DNA of 64,000 nt from Sphingorhabdus sp. Its GTDB lineage: Bacteria; Pseudomonadota; Alphaproteobacteria; Sphingomonadales; Sphingomonadaceae. The notes below the pieces were generated by a model. The model worked only from the letters and a program-made list of their open reading frames with translations, did no database searches and had not been told where the DNA came from. The translations under genes and the position numbers were made by a program. Below, piece by piece: positions 1 to 8,236 of the stretch (position 1 is its first letter; the number at the start of each line of letters is the position of its first letter). The stretch is from assembly GCF_023910635.1 (NCBI RefSeq), contig NZ_JAAVVZ010000013.1, positions 1 to 64,000 of the forward strand, written 5' to 3'.

Positions 1-1
1 T

Positions 2-23
2 CCCCTCCCGCAGGCGGGAGGGG
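2..23. repeat. REP-like palindrome, copy 1
   Basis: A perfect inverted repeat with 10-bp arms (CCCCTCCCGC / GCGGGAGGGG) and a 2-base loop. A second palindrome with the same arms lies at 80-101. Paired GC-rich palindromes of this kind are common between genes in sphingomonads (family knowledge). It may be half of a two-hairpin REP/BIME-like unit. Confidence 0.7.
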
Positions 24-79
24 TTAGGGGTGGGAGCGAGCCGGAGGCGAGCCTTGAAACCTCACCGTCACAGGCCCAG

Positions 80-101
80 CCCCTCCCGCTTGCGGGAGGG
101 G
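80..101. repeat. REP-like palindrome, copy 2
   Basis: The same 10-bp arms as at 2-23, with loop TT. It directly abuts the truncated restriction-modification remnant that starts at 104, so the repeat marks the breakpoint of that gene. Confidence 0.7.
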
Positions 102-103
102 AG

Positions 104-322
104 TATGGCCGTGTTCACATAAACGCGGATCAATATTTCGATAATGTCCCGCGCATCGCATGGGAATTTCACATCGGCGGGTATCAGCCCGCGCAGAAAT
201 GGTTGAAGGACCGCAAGGGCAGGGCATTGTCCTTTGACGATGTGGTCCATTATCAAAAGATCATCAAAATCCTGTCCGAAACCGACCGCATCATGCGCGA
301 CATTAGATTGCCTCTTCCCTGA
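104..322 (+). pseudogene. 3' remnant of a type ISP restriction-modification gene
   Basis: An open frame without a start codon runs from 104 to a TGA at 320-322 and encodes 72 residues. It contains YFDNVPRIAWEFHIGGYQPA, then QKWLKDRKGR, then LSFDDVVHYQKIIKILSETD. This matches the very C-terminal specificity part of type ISP restriction-modification enzymes and related large DNA methyltransferases (from memory of the family; not searched). Those proteins have about 1,000 residues or more, so over 90 percent of the gene is missing. The break coincides with the palindrome at 80-101. No start codon or ribosome-binding site precedes it, so it is read as a dead fragment. Confidence 0.75.
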
Positions 323-420
323 ACCATTGATGCCCGCGGCAGGGTGCATGGACGCCGACATAAAGTTAATATTACTTATGTTTTAGTAAACTATAATATT
401 AGTTATAGTTGTTAATAATA

Positions 421-450
421 AAAAAGGGGGAACATACGCCCCCCCTTTCT
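421..450 (-). terminator. Rho-independent terminator after the 32-residue ORF
   Basis: Read on the minus strand, an AAGGGGG arm pairs with CCCCCTT across a short loop, followed by TTTTATTATT. It lies 18 bases past the stop of the small ORF at 468-566. It supports transcription of that ORF and marks the end of the unit. Confidence 0.65.
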
Positions 451-467
451 CATTAATTTAGAAATTA

Positions 468-566
468 TTATCCGTTGACGCCGCCTGCGCGACCGCCACC
501 AAAAAGCCAGTCCCAAAAACCTGCTGTTTGGTCTTCGACTTGTTTAGCTTTTTCAAGCGCTTTCAT
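468..566 (-). CDS. 32-residue peptide of unknown function
   Basis: A short ORF (32 codons plus TAA) with GGAGAAACGAC immediately before its ATG. The product starts MKALEKAKQVEDQTAGFWDW and ends with a Gly-rich tail containing LFGGGRAGGVNG. The first half is amphipathic and charged, the middle is Trp-rich, and there is no signal peptide or cysteine. A good promoter lies at 609-636 and a terminator at 421-450, so it looks like a free-standing expressed unit downstream of the CHASE2 receptor gene. No family is recognised. It could be a small regulatory protein, a secreted or signalling peptide, or a small membrane-interface protein. Confidence 0.55.
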   Translation of the reverse strand: MKALEKAKQVEDQTAGFWDWLFGGGRAGGVNG

Positions 567-608
567 GTCGTTTCTCCATTAAAACGTGGCCTGCTCGACC
601 AACATGTT

Positions 609-636
609 AATATAATGGAAAATTAACTATCTTCAA
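609..636 (-). promoter_or_regulatory. Sigma-70-like promoter for the 32-residue ORF
   Basis: On the minus strand TTGAAG (631-636) and TATATT (609-614) are spaced by 16 bases, about 45 bases before the start codon at 566. It sits between the stop codon of the CHASE2 gene (647) and the small ORF, so the small ORF need not rely on readthrough. Confidence 0.5.
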
Positions 637-646
637 CAATTGTTTA

Positions 647-2941
647 TTAACCAACTTTATTATGAAATGTGGTTAAGTAGATGGAGCAGAAATTGAGAAG
701 ATTCAGTGGTATAGCAATAATCTTTCCTTTTCCTTTATCACAACCATGACGTCGTAACGCGGTAAGTACATCGCGATCATCAATGCCATTTGCTGTAGTA
801 ATGATGTGATTTGCTTTAGCGATTCGCAGTGCGCCAACAGCAAAGATCGCACTGCTTGTTGAACCAAGAAGTTCTGCGCAAAAACTCTTTGCCAAGAATA
901 TTTCATCGGGCTGAAATTGATTGATGAAATCAATGTCAGCATCGGTTGTGCCAAAGTTACTTATACCAATGCGAAAGCCGTGCGTTTGTAATTTGTGCAA
1001 TGCCACGCGGACGGCATCATTCAATTTATAGTCGTGGAGGTCGATGACTTCGAAGGTCAGGTTGGATGGCTGGCATTTTGCATTCCATATGTGTTGCAGC
1101 ATATCCGAAGCAAAGCCGTCATCTAAAAGCATAGCCGGTGATATTTTGACATTTACGGCAAAGTCGGACTGCTGTTTGACCAATTGCCCTGCGGCCATGA
1201 TCGCCTGTGTGCATAAATAGGTGCTTACGGTTTTTAAGTTGCCGCTATGCCGGGCCATCGCAAATAATTTGGCGGTATTGATTTGACCATAAGCAGGATG
1301 CGTCCAACGCAGCGCGGCTGCGGCGGAGCGGACCTGACCGTCACCCAAATTCTGTTGTGCCTCCAGCACCAATTCCATATCGCCATTGTTCATCGCGGTT
1401 TCAAATTCGGACGCGAACTGCGGTTGTAACACACTGTCGAAATCGGCAGTGGTCGCTATGGTGAAGCTAGATTGCGATATGCTGGCGTCTACCGATGCCG
1501 CAAGCGCGCTTTCCATGCGGCTCTTGATATTTTTGTTCACGTTGCGGTCAACGCCGAAATAGATATCAATATCGATTTTGCGACCGTTGATGACCAGCGG
1601 TTCAGCAAATAATCGCCGCAAACCTTCCAGATGATCCGCAAGCTTGCTTGTCGCGATGCTTGGCATTTCCCAGAGGAATTGTTGATTATCATTATGGGTG
1701 ATCTGTTGTTCGTCAATCACCGTGGACAGGCGGTGGCCCACTTCCTTCATAATGGCGATTTCGTCCTCTTGCCGGACATATCCCAATCGTGTTTCGGCGC
1801 GGATCAGCGTTGCGCCAATGAACAGGGCGTTTGAAACAACTTCCTCCACCAAATATCCGGTCATATTGAAAAAGCCGGTGCCCGCATTGCGTTGGGAACG
1901 AATAAGCGCTGCCTTTTGGCGCGACACTAATATGCCCACGCCTGCTATCAATGCCAAAGCGGGCATCGGATCATTGGCAATGTTAAGCGTTGCCAGCCAG
2001 GTGCTCGCGCTCAAAATCGCCAAAGCTGCTGCCCAGCTAATATATTTGCTATATTGGAGGCCGCGCCGTGTTAGCTGCATCGCGCAAATGACAAGGGCAA
2101 AGGCGAAAAAGTAAAACCAGCCCCAGTTGACCGGAATACCGCTTTTGAGCGTCTCTGCGGCCAACGCATGAAAGATAACGCCGGGTTGGTCGCCCCATCC
2201 GGGCATCGAGTGGATATCATTTTGGGTGGGGTCGGTTACACCCAATATGACGGTCTTACCTTTCAATATATCGGGGTCTGCGGTCTGTTCTAAGAGACCG
2301 ACAGGCGATATCAACGGCACCGATTTGGGGTCAAACGCATAGTCGACCGGAAAAGTATTGAGGTTTTTCGGGTCCAAACCCGCGATACTGGCCGCAAGGG
2401 AAATAAGCGGGCCACGTTCGGTCTGTATGCTTATCGGCGCGTCCCAAACGAAACCGAAAAGATACGGAAGCGAGGCGGACACCACGTCGGTTGACCCCAC
2501 AACATCCGGGTGGGAGAAAATGGAACGGGCTGCGTCATTCTCGGATCGTGCGGCAAGCGCGATGACTTTGGTCGGCGCTTTTAGCGTTTCGAGCGTATTG
2601 CGCAGGCGGCTGTCTGCATATGCGGTCGTGCGGCCTTGATAGCCGATGTCCACATAAATCGCCGCTGGTGCGTAACCGTCGATTTTCCGGAGCAACTCAG
2701 CCTGCTTGTCGCGCGGCCACGGCCAACGGCCAACGGCATCGATAGACGCAGAATCGATGCCGACCACGACAATATCGCCGGATACTGGTTTAACCGCAGC
2801 CTTGGTTTGAAGGGCGTAGAGCCCAAGTGCCAAGGGTTGAAAAAGATTGAGCGCGCCCAGCACGCCGCAGACAATTGCGACGAGCAGAATTTTTCGGCCG
2901 ATGGTTGCCTTGTTGAGATTAAGCGCCATGCGTCGGGGCAT
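647..2941 (-). CDS. CHASE2-domain receptor with degenerate GGDEF and EAL domains
   Basis: A 764-residue membrane receptor. An N-terminal membrane segment (about 17-45) is followed by an extracytoplasmic CHASE2 domain (about 50-270; DSASIDAVGRWPWPR is the typical entry motif). Two or three membrane helices follow (about 272-345), then a GGDEF-like region (about 370-500) and an EAL-like region (about 510-745). The EAL domain has lost its active site: EAL-RW is AAL-RW, DDFGTG is SNFGTT, and the AEGVE motif is ANGID. No GGDEF signature is seen either. Cyclic-di-GMP synthesis or hydrolysis is therefore unlikely; it may bind a nucleotide or act as a scaffold. The start could also be Met5 (2929). 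The 32-residue ORF lies 80 bases downstream on the same strand. Confidence 0.8.
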   Translation of the reverse strand: MPRRMALNLNKATIGRKILLVAIVCGVLGALNLFQPLALGLYALQTKAAVKPVSGDIVVVGIDSASIDAVGRWPWPRDKQAELLRKIDGYAPAAIYVDIGYQGRTTAYADSRLRNTLETLKAPTKVIALAARSENDAARSIFSHPDVVGSTDVVSASLPYLFGFVWDAPISIQTERGPLISLAASIAGLDPKNLNTFPVDYAFDPKSVPLISPVGLLEQTADPDILKGKTVILGVTDPTQNDIHSMPGWGDQPGVIFHALAAETLKSGIPVNWGWFYFFAFALVICAMQLTRRGLQYSKYISWAAALAILSASTWLATLNIANDPMPALALIAGVGILVSRQKAALIRSQRNAGTGFFNMTGYLVEEVVSNALFIGATLIRAETRLGYVRQEDEIAIMKEVGHRLSTVIDEQQITHNDNQQFLWEMPSIATSKLADHLEGLRRLFAEPLVINGRKIDIDIYFGVDRNVNKNIKSRMESALAASVDASISQSSFTIATTADFDSVLQPQFASEFETAMNNGDMELVLEAQQNLGDGQVRSAAAALRWTHPAYGQINTAKLFAMARHSGNLKTVSTYLCTQAIMAAGQLVKQQSDFAVNVKISPAMLLDDGFASDMLQHIWNAKCQPSNLTFEVIDLHDYKLNDAVRVALHKLQTHGFRIGISNFGTTDADIDFINQFQPDEIFLAKSFCAELLGSTSSAIFAVGALRIAKANHIITTANGIDDRDVLTALRRHGCDKGKGKIIAIPLNLLNFCSIYLTTFHNKVG

Positions 2942-2990
2942 AGCCCTAACATGGTGAAAATTTTGTTAACCTTGCGTCGCGTGCACGTAC

Positions 2991-3037
2991 CTTTGTCATT
3001 TTGACGCCGCGAAGGTGCATTTAAGTGGTCCTGACCC
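2991..3037. repeat. Right-end fragment of the TA-type MITE
   Basis: Forty-seven bases match the right end of the full elements at 6135-6397 and 28204-28466, ending in GTGGTCCTGACCC and followed by TA. The left part is missing. It lies between the CHASE2 gene and the M20 peptidase gene. Confidence 0.8.
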
Positions 3038-3043
3038 TAAATG

Positions 3044-3180
3044 ATTTGATGGGTTACCCATCATGCGACCGCGCGCCAATTCGCGTTGGGCCAGATCGCG
3101 GCACGTAATGTGCCGGCAATGGCCATGATGGACAAATTGCAATGCGACGGCCAAGGTGGACGGGTACGCAACAGACGATA
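3044..3180 (+). other. Start-less open frame, possible gene remnant
   Basis: After the MITE end a frame without a usable start reads through about 43 codons (ARQFALGQIAARNVPAM, then MMDKLQCDG) to TAA at 3178-3180. The composition looks coding-like, but no family is recognised. It may be the tail of a gene cut off when the element arrived, or chance. Confidence 0.25.
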
Positions 3181-3192
3181 AGGATGCCGCAG

Positions 3193-4467
3193 ATGCAATT
3201 TACCGCCGGCTTGATAATGCTCGCCTCTTTAGGCGCAACGATGACGCCAGCGAAAAGCGACGATGCAGTGCAGCGCGTCGCGCAAAGTGCAAGCTATTAT
3301 GGCTTGGTGCAGCAGCTTGATTCCGAACATGACCGCATCGTGGACGAAATCATCACACTGGTCGAAATTCCTGCCCCACCTTTCAAAGAGGCAGCGCGTG
3401 CCAAGGCATATCACGATATGTTGCGCGTAGCGGGGCTTCAGGACGTCGAAATAGATGCAGAGGGTAATGCGATGGGCCTGTATCGCGGATCGGGCCCTGC
3501 GGGCGGCCCTGTGCTCGTCCTTGCGGCGCATCTCGATACGGTCTTTGCCGAAGGCACGCCGTTAAAGGTGCGCCGCGACGGCACCAGATTATATGCGCCG
3601 GGCATCGGCGACGACACACGAAGCCTTGCCGTCATTCTGGCCTATGCACGGGCGATGAAGGACAAAAATGTGCGTCCGCGTACCGATATATTGTTCGTTG
3701 GCAATGTGGGTGAAGAGGGGCCGGGCGACTTGCGCGGTGTGCGCTATCTGCTCACCAAGGGCAAGTATAAGGATCGGGTGAAAGCATTTGTGTCCATGGA
3801 CGGCACCAACCCCGAACGCGTGGTCAACGGCGGCGTAGGGTCACGGCGGTACCGGATTAGCTATAAGGGACCGGGTGGCCATAGCTATGGCGCATTCGGC
3901 CTGGTGAACCCCATGGTGGCCATGAGCCAGACCGTGACCGAATTGTATAAGATACCGGTGCCCGTTTCACCAAAGACGACCTATGCGGCGTCTGTTACGG
4001 GCGGCGGCACGTCGGTAAACTCCATTCCCAATGAAGTGTTTATGGAATTTGATTTCCGTTCCGAAAGTCCGGCGGAGTTGACCAAAGTCGAACAACGGTT
4101 TTTGTCCATCGTGCAGAACAGCATAGATGCTGAAAACAACGCGCGCGCCATTACAGAGGGAAAGATTGTCGCCGAAACGAAGCTTATCGGTGACCGGCCA
4201 GCAGGCATGACGGCGCAAAGCGCCGCGATTACGCAAATCGCGGCGGCCGCCATTCGCGCAAATGGTATGACGCCGCAACTGACCGCGTCGTCGACAGATG
4301 CCAATCTGCCCATGAGCTTAGGCGTGCCAGCCTTGACCATTGGATCGGGCGGAAGTGGCGGCCGCGCGCATGCGCTCGACGAATGGATTGACGTGGAAAA
4401 AGGACAAAGCGTCAAGGGCATGTCGACAGGATTGCTGATGTTATTGACCATGGCCGATATGCCATAG
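3193..4467 (+). CDS. Exported M20-family metallopeptidase
   Basis: A zinc aminopeptidase/carboxypeptidase-like protein of the M20 family (ArgE/DapE/PepT relatives). Metal-binding and catalytic motifs are visible: AAHLDTVF (His-x-Asp), GIGDDTRSLA, GNVGEEGPGD (catalytic Glu pair), the dimerisation-domain GPGGHSYG, and the final ligand motif GRAHALDEW. The N-terminus (MQFTAGLIMLASLGATM) is a signal peptide, so it probably acts in the periplasm. ATG 3193 is chosen because AAGG at 3180-3183 stands a proper distance before it; ATG 3184 and 3142 are in frame upstream but badly spaced. The substrate cannot be told from sequence. The gene stands alone. Confidence 0.85.
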   Translation: MQFTAGLIMLASLGATMTPAKSDDAVQRVAQSASYYGLVQQLDSEHDRIVDEIITLVEIPAPPFKEAARAKAYHDMLRVAGLQDVEIDAEGNAMGLYRGSGPAGGPVLVLAAHLDTVFAEGTPLKVRRDGTRLYAPGIGDDTRSLAVILAYARAMKDKNVRPRTDILFVGNVGEEGPGDLRGVRYLLTKGKYKDRVKAFVSMDGTNPERVVNGGVGSRRYRISYKGPGGHSYGAFGLVNPMVAMSQTVTELYKIPVPVSPKTTYAASVTGGGTSVNSIPNEVFMEFDFRSESPAELTKVEQRFLSIVQNSIDAENNARAITEGKIVAETKLIGDRPAGMTAQSAAITQIAAAAIRANGMTPQLTASSTDANLPMSLGVPALTIGSGGSGGRAHALDEWIDVEKGQSVKGMSTGLLMLLTMADMP

Positions 4468-4565
4468 CCTCAGCGGGAACTTCGTTGCGGAACCTAGGAT
4501 TATATCTGGGTTGTTACGAACTGTTTTAGGCACTAGCAGTCAGGCAACTAAGGGTGATCTAAAAA

Positions 4566-6170
4566 ATGTTGCGACGTAAAGCAGTTGTCATTGGTGCAGG
4601 TATTGGCGGCATATCATGTGCCATGCGGTTACAAAGCCTTGGCTTTGATACGCAAATATTGGAGGCATTGGATGCCCCCGGTGGCCGTGCCTATGTCCGC
4701 AAGGCGGATGGCTTTACATTTGATATGGGGCCGACGGTGCTTACGGTGCCGCATTTCATCGAGGAATTGTTTAGCCTGCAGCAAGACCATGCCATGCTTG
4801 GCGAGCCCGACTTTCCGCCGCATGTTTTGGATGAAAATAACCGCGTGCGTGAGGGCATCTCGGGCGGACCCAATACCAGCAAATATGTCGAAATAGTCCC
4901 AATTCTTCCATTTTACCGTATCTATTTCGATGACGGCACGTTTTTTGATTATGATGGCGATCCCGTCAGCACGCGGGCGCAGATCAAGCGTTTGGCGCCC
5001 GAGGATCTTGCGGGATATGAAGCCTTTCACGATCAAGCCAGAGCCATATTTAAACGTGGATTTTTGACGCTGGGCTATACCTATTTCGGCAGCCTTGGAT
5101 CGATGCTGCGCGTTGTGCCCGATTTGCTGAAGCTTGGCGCGGTGCGGTCGCTTTTCGGGATGGTAAGCAAATATTTCAAATCAGACAAAATGCGGCAGGT
5201 ATTCAGCTTTGAACCTTTGCTGGTTGGCGGCAACCCGATGAAGGTGCCTGCGATTTATGCGATGATCCATTTCGTCGAAAAGACTTGGGGCATTCATTAC
5301 GCCAAGGGCGGCACAGGCGCTCTGGTGGCGGCTTTAGTCAAAAAGTTTGAAGAAATGGGCGGCCGGTTGCGGCTCAAGGCACCTGTGCAACGGATACTGG
5401 TGGAAGACGGCGTTGCCAAGGGCGTCGAGCTTGCAAGCGGTGAAACGATATTTGCGGATGTTGTGGTGTCGAACGCCGATTACGCAACGACCTATCTAAA
5501 GCTGGTAGATAAGGCGCATCGGCGCATTAACCGCGATGCATTGGTGAAATTCCGCAAGCAATCCATGTCGTTGATGGTAATTTATTTCGGCTATGAATGC
5601 CGCGACAATGACCCTGATTTGCGCCATCATAACATCATATTGGGTCCCCGATACGAAGCTTTGCTTGATGAGATTTTCGAGAAGAAGGTGATGAGCCCGG
5701 ACTTCTCGCAATATCTGCACATTCCGACACTGACCGATCCGGCTATGGCGCCTGCGGGCCATCATGCCGCTTATACGCTCATTCCAGTTCCCAATAACGC
5801 AAGCGGCATCGACTGGGACGTCGAAGGGCCAAAGCTGAGCGCGCGGGTGCTGACCTTCTTGGAAGAGCGCGGCTATATCCCCGATCTTGCCGCGCGGTTG
5901 AAGCATATGAGCTTCATCACGCCGGATTATTTTTCAGAAACCTTGGGTTCCTATCTTGGCAATGGGTTTGGCGTGGAACCTGTTTTGACGCAGACCGCCT
6001 TTTTCCGTCCACACAATAAGTCGGAAGATGTGCACAATCTCTATCTGGTAGGCCAAGGCACGCAGCCAGGTGGCGGTACGCCGTCGGTGATGATGTCGGC
6101 CAAAATGACCGCACGCGAGATAGCCCGCGACCTAGGGTCAGGACGACTTAAATCCACCTTCGCGGTTTGA
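4566..6170 (+). CDS. Phytoene/carotenoid desaturase family protein, C-terminus altered by a MITE
   Basis: An FAD-dependent amine-oxidase-fold desaturase of the CrtI family (534 residues). It has the N-terminal dinucleotide motif [16 protein letters not shown], then APGGRAYV and [11 protein letters not shown], and the C-terminal [20 protein letters not shown]. It would act on a polyene at the membrane, but no other carotenoid gene is next to it, so the exact substrate is uncertain. The last 12 residues after Leu523, and the TGA stop, are encoded by the element at 6135-6397. Taking the element out with one TA joins the frame to 6400-6456 and gives 18 different residues (GVDASVVNGVPDQREAAL) ending in TAA. 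Catalytic parts are intact, so the protein may still work. Confidence 0.85.
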   Translation: MLRRKAVVIGAGIGGISCAMRLQSLGFDTQILEALDAPGGRAYVRKADGFTFDMGPTVLTVPHFIEELFSLQQDHAMLGEPDFPPHVLDENNRVREGISGGPNTSKYVEIVPILPFYRIYFDDGTFFDYDGDPVSTRAQIKRLAPEDLAGYEAFHDQARAIFKRGFLTLGYTYFGSLGSMLRVVPDLLKLGAVRSLFGMVSKYFKSDKMRQVFSFEPLLVGGNPMKVPAIYAMIHFVEKTWGIHYAKGGTGALVAALVKKFEEMGGRLRLKAPVQRILVEDGVAKGVELASGETIFADVVVSNADYATTYLKLVDKAHRRINRDALVKFRKQSMSLMVIYFGYECRDNDPDLRHHNIILGPRYEALLDEIFEKKVMSPDFSQYLHIPTLTDPAMAPAGHHAAYTLIPVPNNASGIDWDVEGPKLSARVLTFLEERGYIPDLAARLKHMSFITPDYFSETLGSYLGNGFGVEPVLTQTAFFRPHNKSEDVHNLYLVGQGTQPGGGTPSVMMSAKMTAREIARDLGSGRLKSTFAV

Positions 6171-6397
6171 GGCCATACTGTTCAGTGCAAGGCGGCAAGC
6201 GCAGGACTTAGTGGTTCTAAGTCCAAGCTTGTCAACGTGGCAATGGACAATATGGGCCAAATCCAAAGGACGCCAAAATGGCTTCGATCTCAAAGCAAAA
6301 CGCCCTTGCAGGCAGACTTACTGCCTACGGCGGCCATTTTCCTTCGATATCTTTGCCATTTTGACGCCGCGAAGGTGGATTTAAGTGGTCCTGACCC
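6135..6397. mobile_element. Full-length MITE, copy A (263 bp, TA duplication)
   Basis: The element is bounded by TA at 6133-6134 and 6398-6399. Its terminal inverted repeats begin GGGTCAGGAC and contain TTAAATCCACCTTCGCGG on both ends. It has the same length as copy B at 28204-28466 and is readily aligned to it over the whole length. It carries nested internal hairpins and no transposase, so it must have been moved by an enzyme encoded elsewhere. TA target choice is typical of IS630/Tc1-mariner transposases (family knowledge). It interrupts the 3' end of the desaturase gene. Confidence 0.9.
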
Positions 6398-6399
6398 TA

Positions 6400-6456
6400 G
6401 GCGTCGATGCATCCGTCGTAAACGGCGTGCCAGATCAGCGGGAAGCCGCATTATAA
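6400..6456 (+). pseudogene. Displaced native 3' end of the desaturase gene
   Basis: Eighteen codons followed by TAA that continue the desaturase frame exactly if copy A plus one TA is removed. It is now separated from the gene by 265 bases and has no start. Confidence 0.65.
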
Positions 6457-6492
6457 GGACGGCCTCCTAGTTCAGCGGCGTGCTGGAACCCT

Positions 6493-7983
6493 TCATGCGG
6501 CGCGTTCGCTGATTTGGTCAAAAGGACAATCGAGCCGCCAGGAAAAGCCCGTTGGTGCAAAATTGGCTGTGACTTCTCCGCCGAGGCCCATCTCAACAAC
6601 TTTACCTGTGACCATCGAACCAAATCCGAGTTCTTTTGGAGGAAAAACGGGAGGGCCTTCAGACTCGATCCAGCTCATGACAAGGCGATCAGAGGTCTTA
6701 CCCGCTATCTTTTGCCAACTTATGTCAATGCGACCTTCGATATTTGACAACGCCCCGTGTTTGGCGGCGTTTGTGGCGAGTTCGTGCACTGCCATTCCAA
6801 TTGTCTGGACTGCCGCTGGCGACAATTGCACACTATCTCCCGAGATCGTAATGCGCGATCCGATAAGATCTTTGAAATGGTTGAGTTGGGCACGGATCAG
6901 GGCATCAAGCGATACCCGCTTCCACTGATTCGCGACAAGAACGTCCTGACCGGCGGCCAAGGATCGAACTCGGGCAGAGAATTTTTTCAGAAAATCGGCA
7001 TGATCCACCCCGCGTGTCTGGCTTGCGACGGATAAAACGACCGCGAGAAGATTTTTGGCGCGATGGTTTATCTCACCCATCAGAAGTTGAATGTGGCGTT
7101 CACGATTTTTTTCCTCCGTGATGTCGAGATTAGTGCCGACTACCCACTCGGTCTTTCCATCGGGACCCGCACGCGCTGTTTCTACAGCGCGAATGTATCG
7201 AACGTCACCACCGTCGCGTGGAAGGATCCGAAATTCGCGTTTGCTTGCGCCGCACCTGATGACCGTGTCTTGTAAAACGGCATTTTGGTTGGCCGCGTCT
7301 TCAGGATGAACGCTCGCGATATAGTCTTCATATTTCACCAGACCATCTGTGGTTGGAGGTATCCCATATAGGTCGAACATTGCCTTGTCCCACGTGACTT
7401 GCCCAGTTGGAATATGCCATTGCCAAAGGCCAATACCGGCGGTTTCAGTTGCCAGATGTGTTTTAACTTCACTTTCGCGCAGTTCATCGATGGCGTTTTT
7501 TCGTTCGGTAACCCGCTGCTGCAGTTCCAAGACCAGCTCTGCTTTTGCATTCGCCAGATTAAGGGTTAATTCGCGCTCCTTAATCAATTGCTGGTTCGCC
7601 GCCTGCATACCGTGAACAAGCAACAAATCGGTCGCCACCACAAAAACGTAAAAACCAAGTGCAACTTGCTTTCCAGCGATGCTGAACGAATAAGTGGGGG
7701 TGAGGAAGTAATAATACGCAACCGCGCCACACAGCATCGCCGATATCAAGCCAAACCGAACGCCAAACAGGAATGAAGTGATAATGACAGCCGGAAAAAA
7801 TGTGACGTAGGGAAATCCCGGCGGGAGCATGGGAGCGGTCTCAACGCGCAAAAACCATGCCGCAGCGAAAATAGCTAATGTGCAAGCCAACTGCAAAACT
7901 GGGTTCTGATCTGCCAAAGGGAGGCGCATGATCCAGGCGGTCATTCGGCTGGGCTTTCCGCGATCGAGAGTGGTTGTTGCCAT
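6493..7983 (-). CDS. HWE-family sensor histidine kinase with PAS domain
   Basis: About 496 residues. An N-terminal membrane region resembling DUF4118 has about four helices (about 30-125). A coiled linker follows, then a PAS/PAC domain (about 165-290; GIGLWQWHIPTGQVTWDKA to TNLDITEEK) and an HWE kinase core. The phospho-acceptor H-box is EINHRAKNLLAVV, the N-box is VHELATNAAKHGAL, and the W-x-E signature is SWIESEGPPV; the glycine box is GFGSMVTG. HWE kinases in alphaproteobacteria often feed the general stress response or light signalling, but no response regulator is adjacent. ATG 7983 is preceded by AAGGCGGATC; an upstream ATG at 8022 lacks a good site. Confidence 0.88.
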   Translation of the reverse strand: MATTTLDRGKPSRMTAWIMRLPLADQNPVLQLACTLAIFAAAWFLRVETAPMLPPGFPYVTFFPAVIITSFLFGVRFGLISAMLCGAVAYYYFLTPTYSFSIAGKQVALGFYVFVVATDLLLVHGMQAANQQLIKERELTLNLANAKAELVLELQQRVTERKNAIDELRESEVKTHLATETAGIGLWQWHIPTGQVTWDKAMFDLYGIPPTTDGLVKYEDYIASVHPEDAANQNAVLQDTVIRCGASKREFRILPRDGGDVRYIRAVETARAGPDGKTEWVVGTNLDITEEKNRERHIQLLMGEINHRAKNLLAVVLSVASQTRGVDHADFLKKFSARVRSLAAGQDVLVANQWKRVSLDALIRAQLNHFKDLIGSRITISGDSVQLSPAAVQTIGMAVHELATNAAKHGALSNIEGRIDISWQKIAGKTSDRLVMSWIESEGPPVFPPKELGFGSMVTGKVVEMGLGGEVTANFAPTGFSWRLDCPFDQISERAA

Positions 7984-8042
7984 GATCCGCCTTAGCTGTA
8001 GCTGTATAGCTATTGGTAACACAACTATTCTTGAAACGAACT

Positions 8043-8061
8043 ATTTAAGTGGTCCCGACCC
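8043..8061. repeat. MITE right-end fragment
   Basis: ATTTAAGTGGTCCCGACCC followed by TA matches the right terminus with one change. It lies just upstream of the histidine kinase gene. A second right end in the same orientation is at 8213-8236. The intervening bases, about 150, hold no recognisable gene. Confidence 0.7.
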
Positions 8062-8212
8062 TAACAGTAATCTGAAAAACGACACCGCCATTTTGTCATG
8101 ATACCGCCCCGGTTTTACCAATCCGATGCGGGTCGCCGCCGGCAGTATATTCGCCGCCAAACTGCATTTGCCGCCATTTGCTTATCGCACTGGGCCACGG
8201 TCAGCTGATGTA

Positions 8213-8236
8213 GGCGGATTTAAGTGGTCCTGACCC
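8213..8236. repeat. MITE right-end fragment forming the LysR stop codon
   Basis: GGCGGATTTAAGTGGTCC continuing to TGACCC, followed by TA. The flanking TA and the first G of the element, read on the minus strand, form the TAG stop of the LysR gene (8236-8238). The rest of the element is lost or replaced. Confidence 0.8.

Noticed and set aside
468-566. The 32-residue ORF as a lasso-peptide precursor (Thr-Ala before Gly-Phe-Trp-Asp).
   Set aside because: The acidic residue needed for the ring is at core position 4, not 7-9, and no lasso maturation genes are nearby.
6237-6470. A 77-codon frame starting in MITE copy A and reading out of its right end.
   Set aside because: The same outward frame in copy B shows it is an element feature; here it has no supporting start and overlaps the displaced desaturase end.
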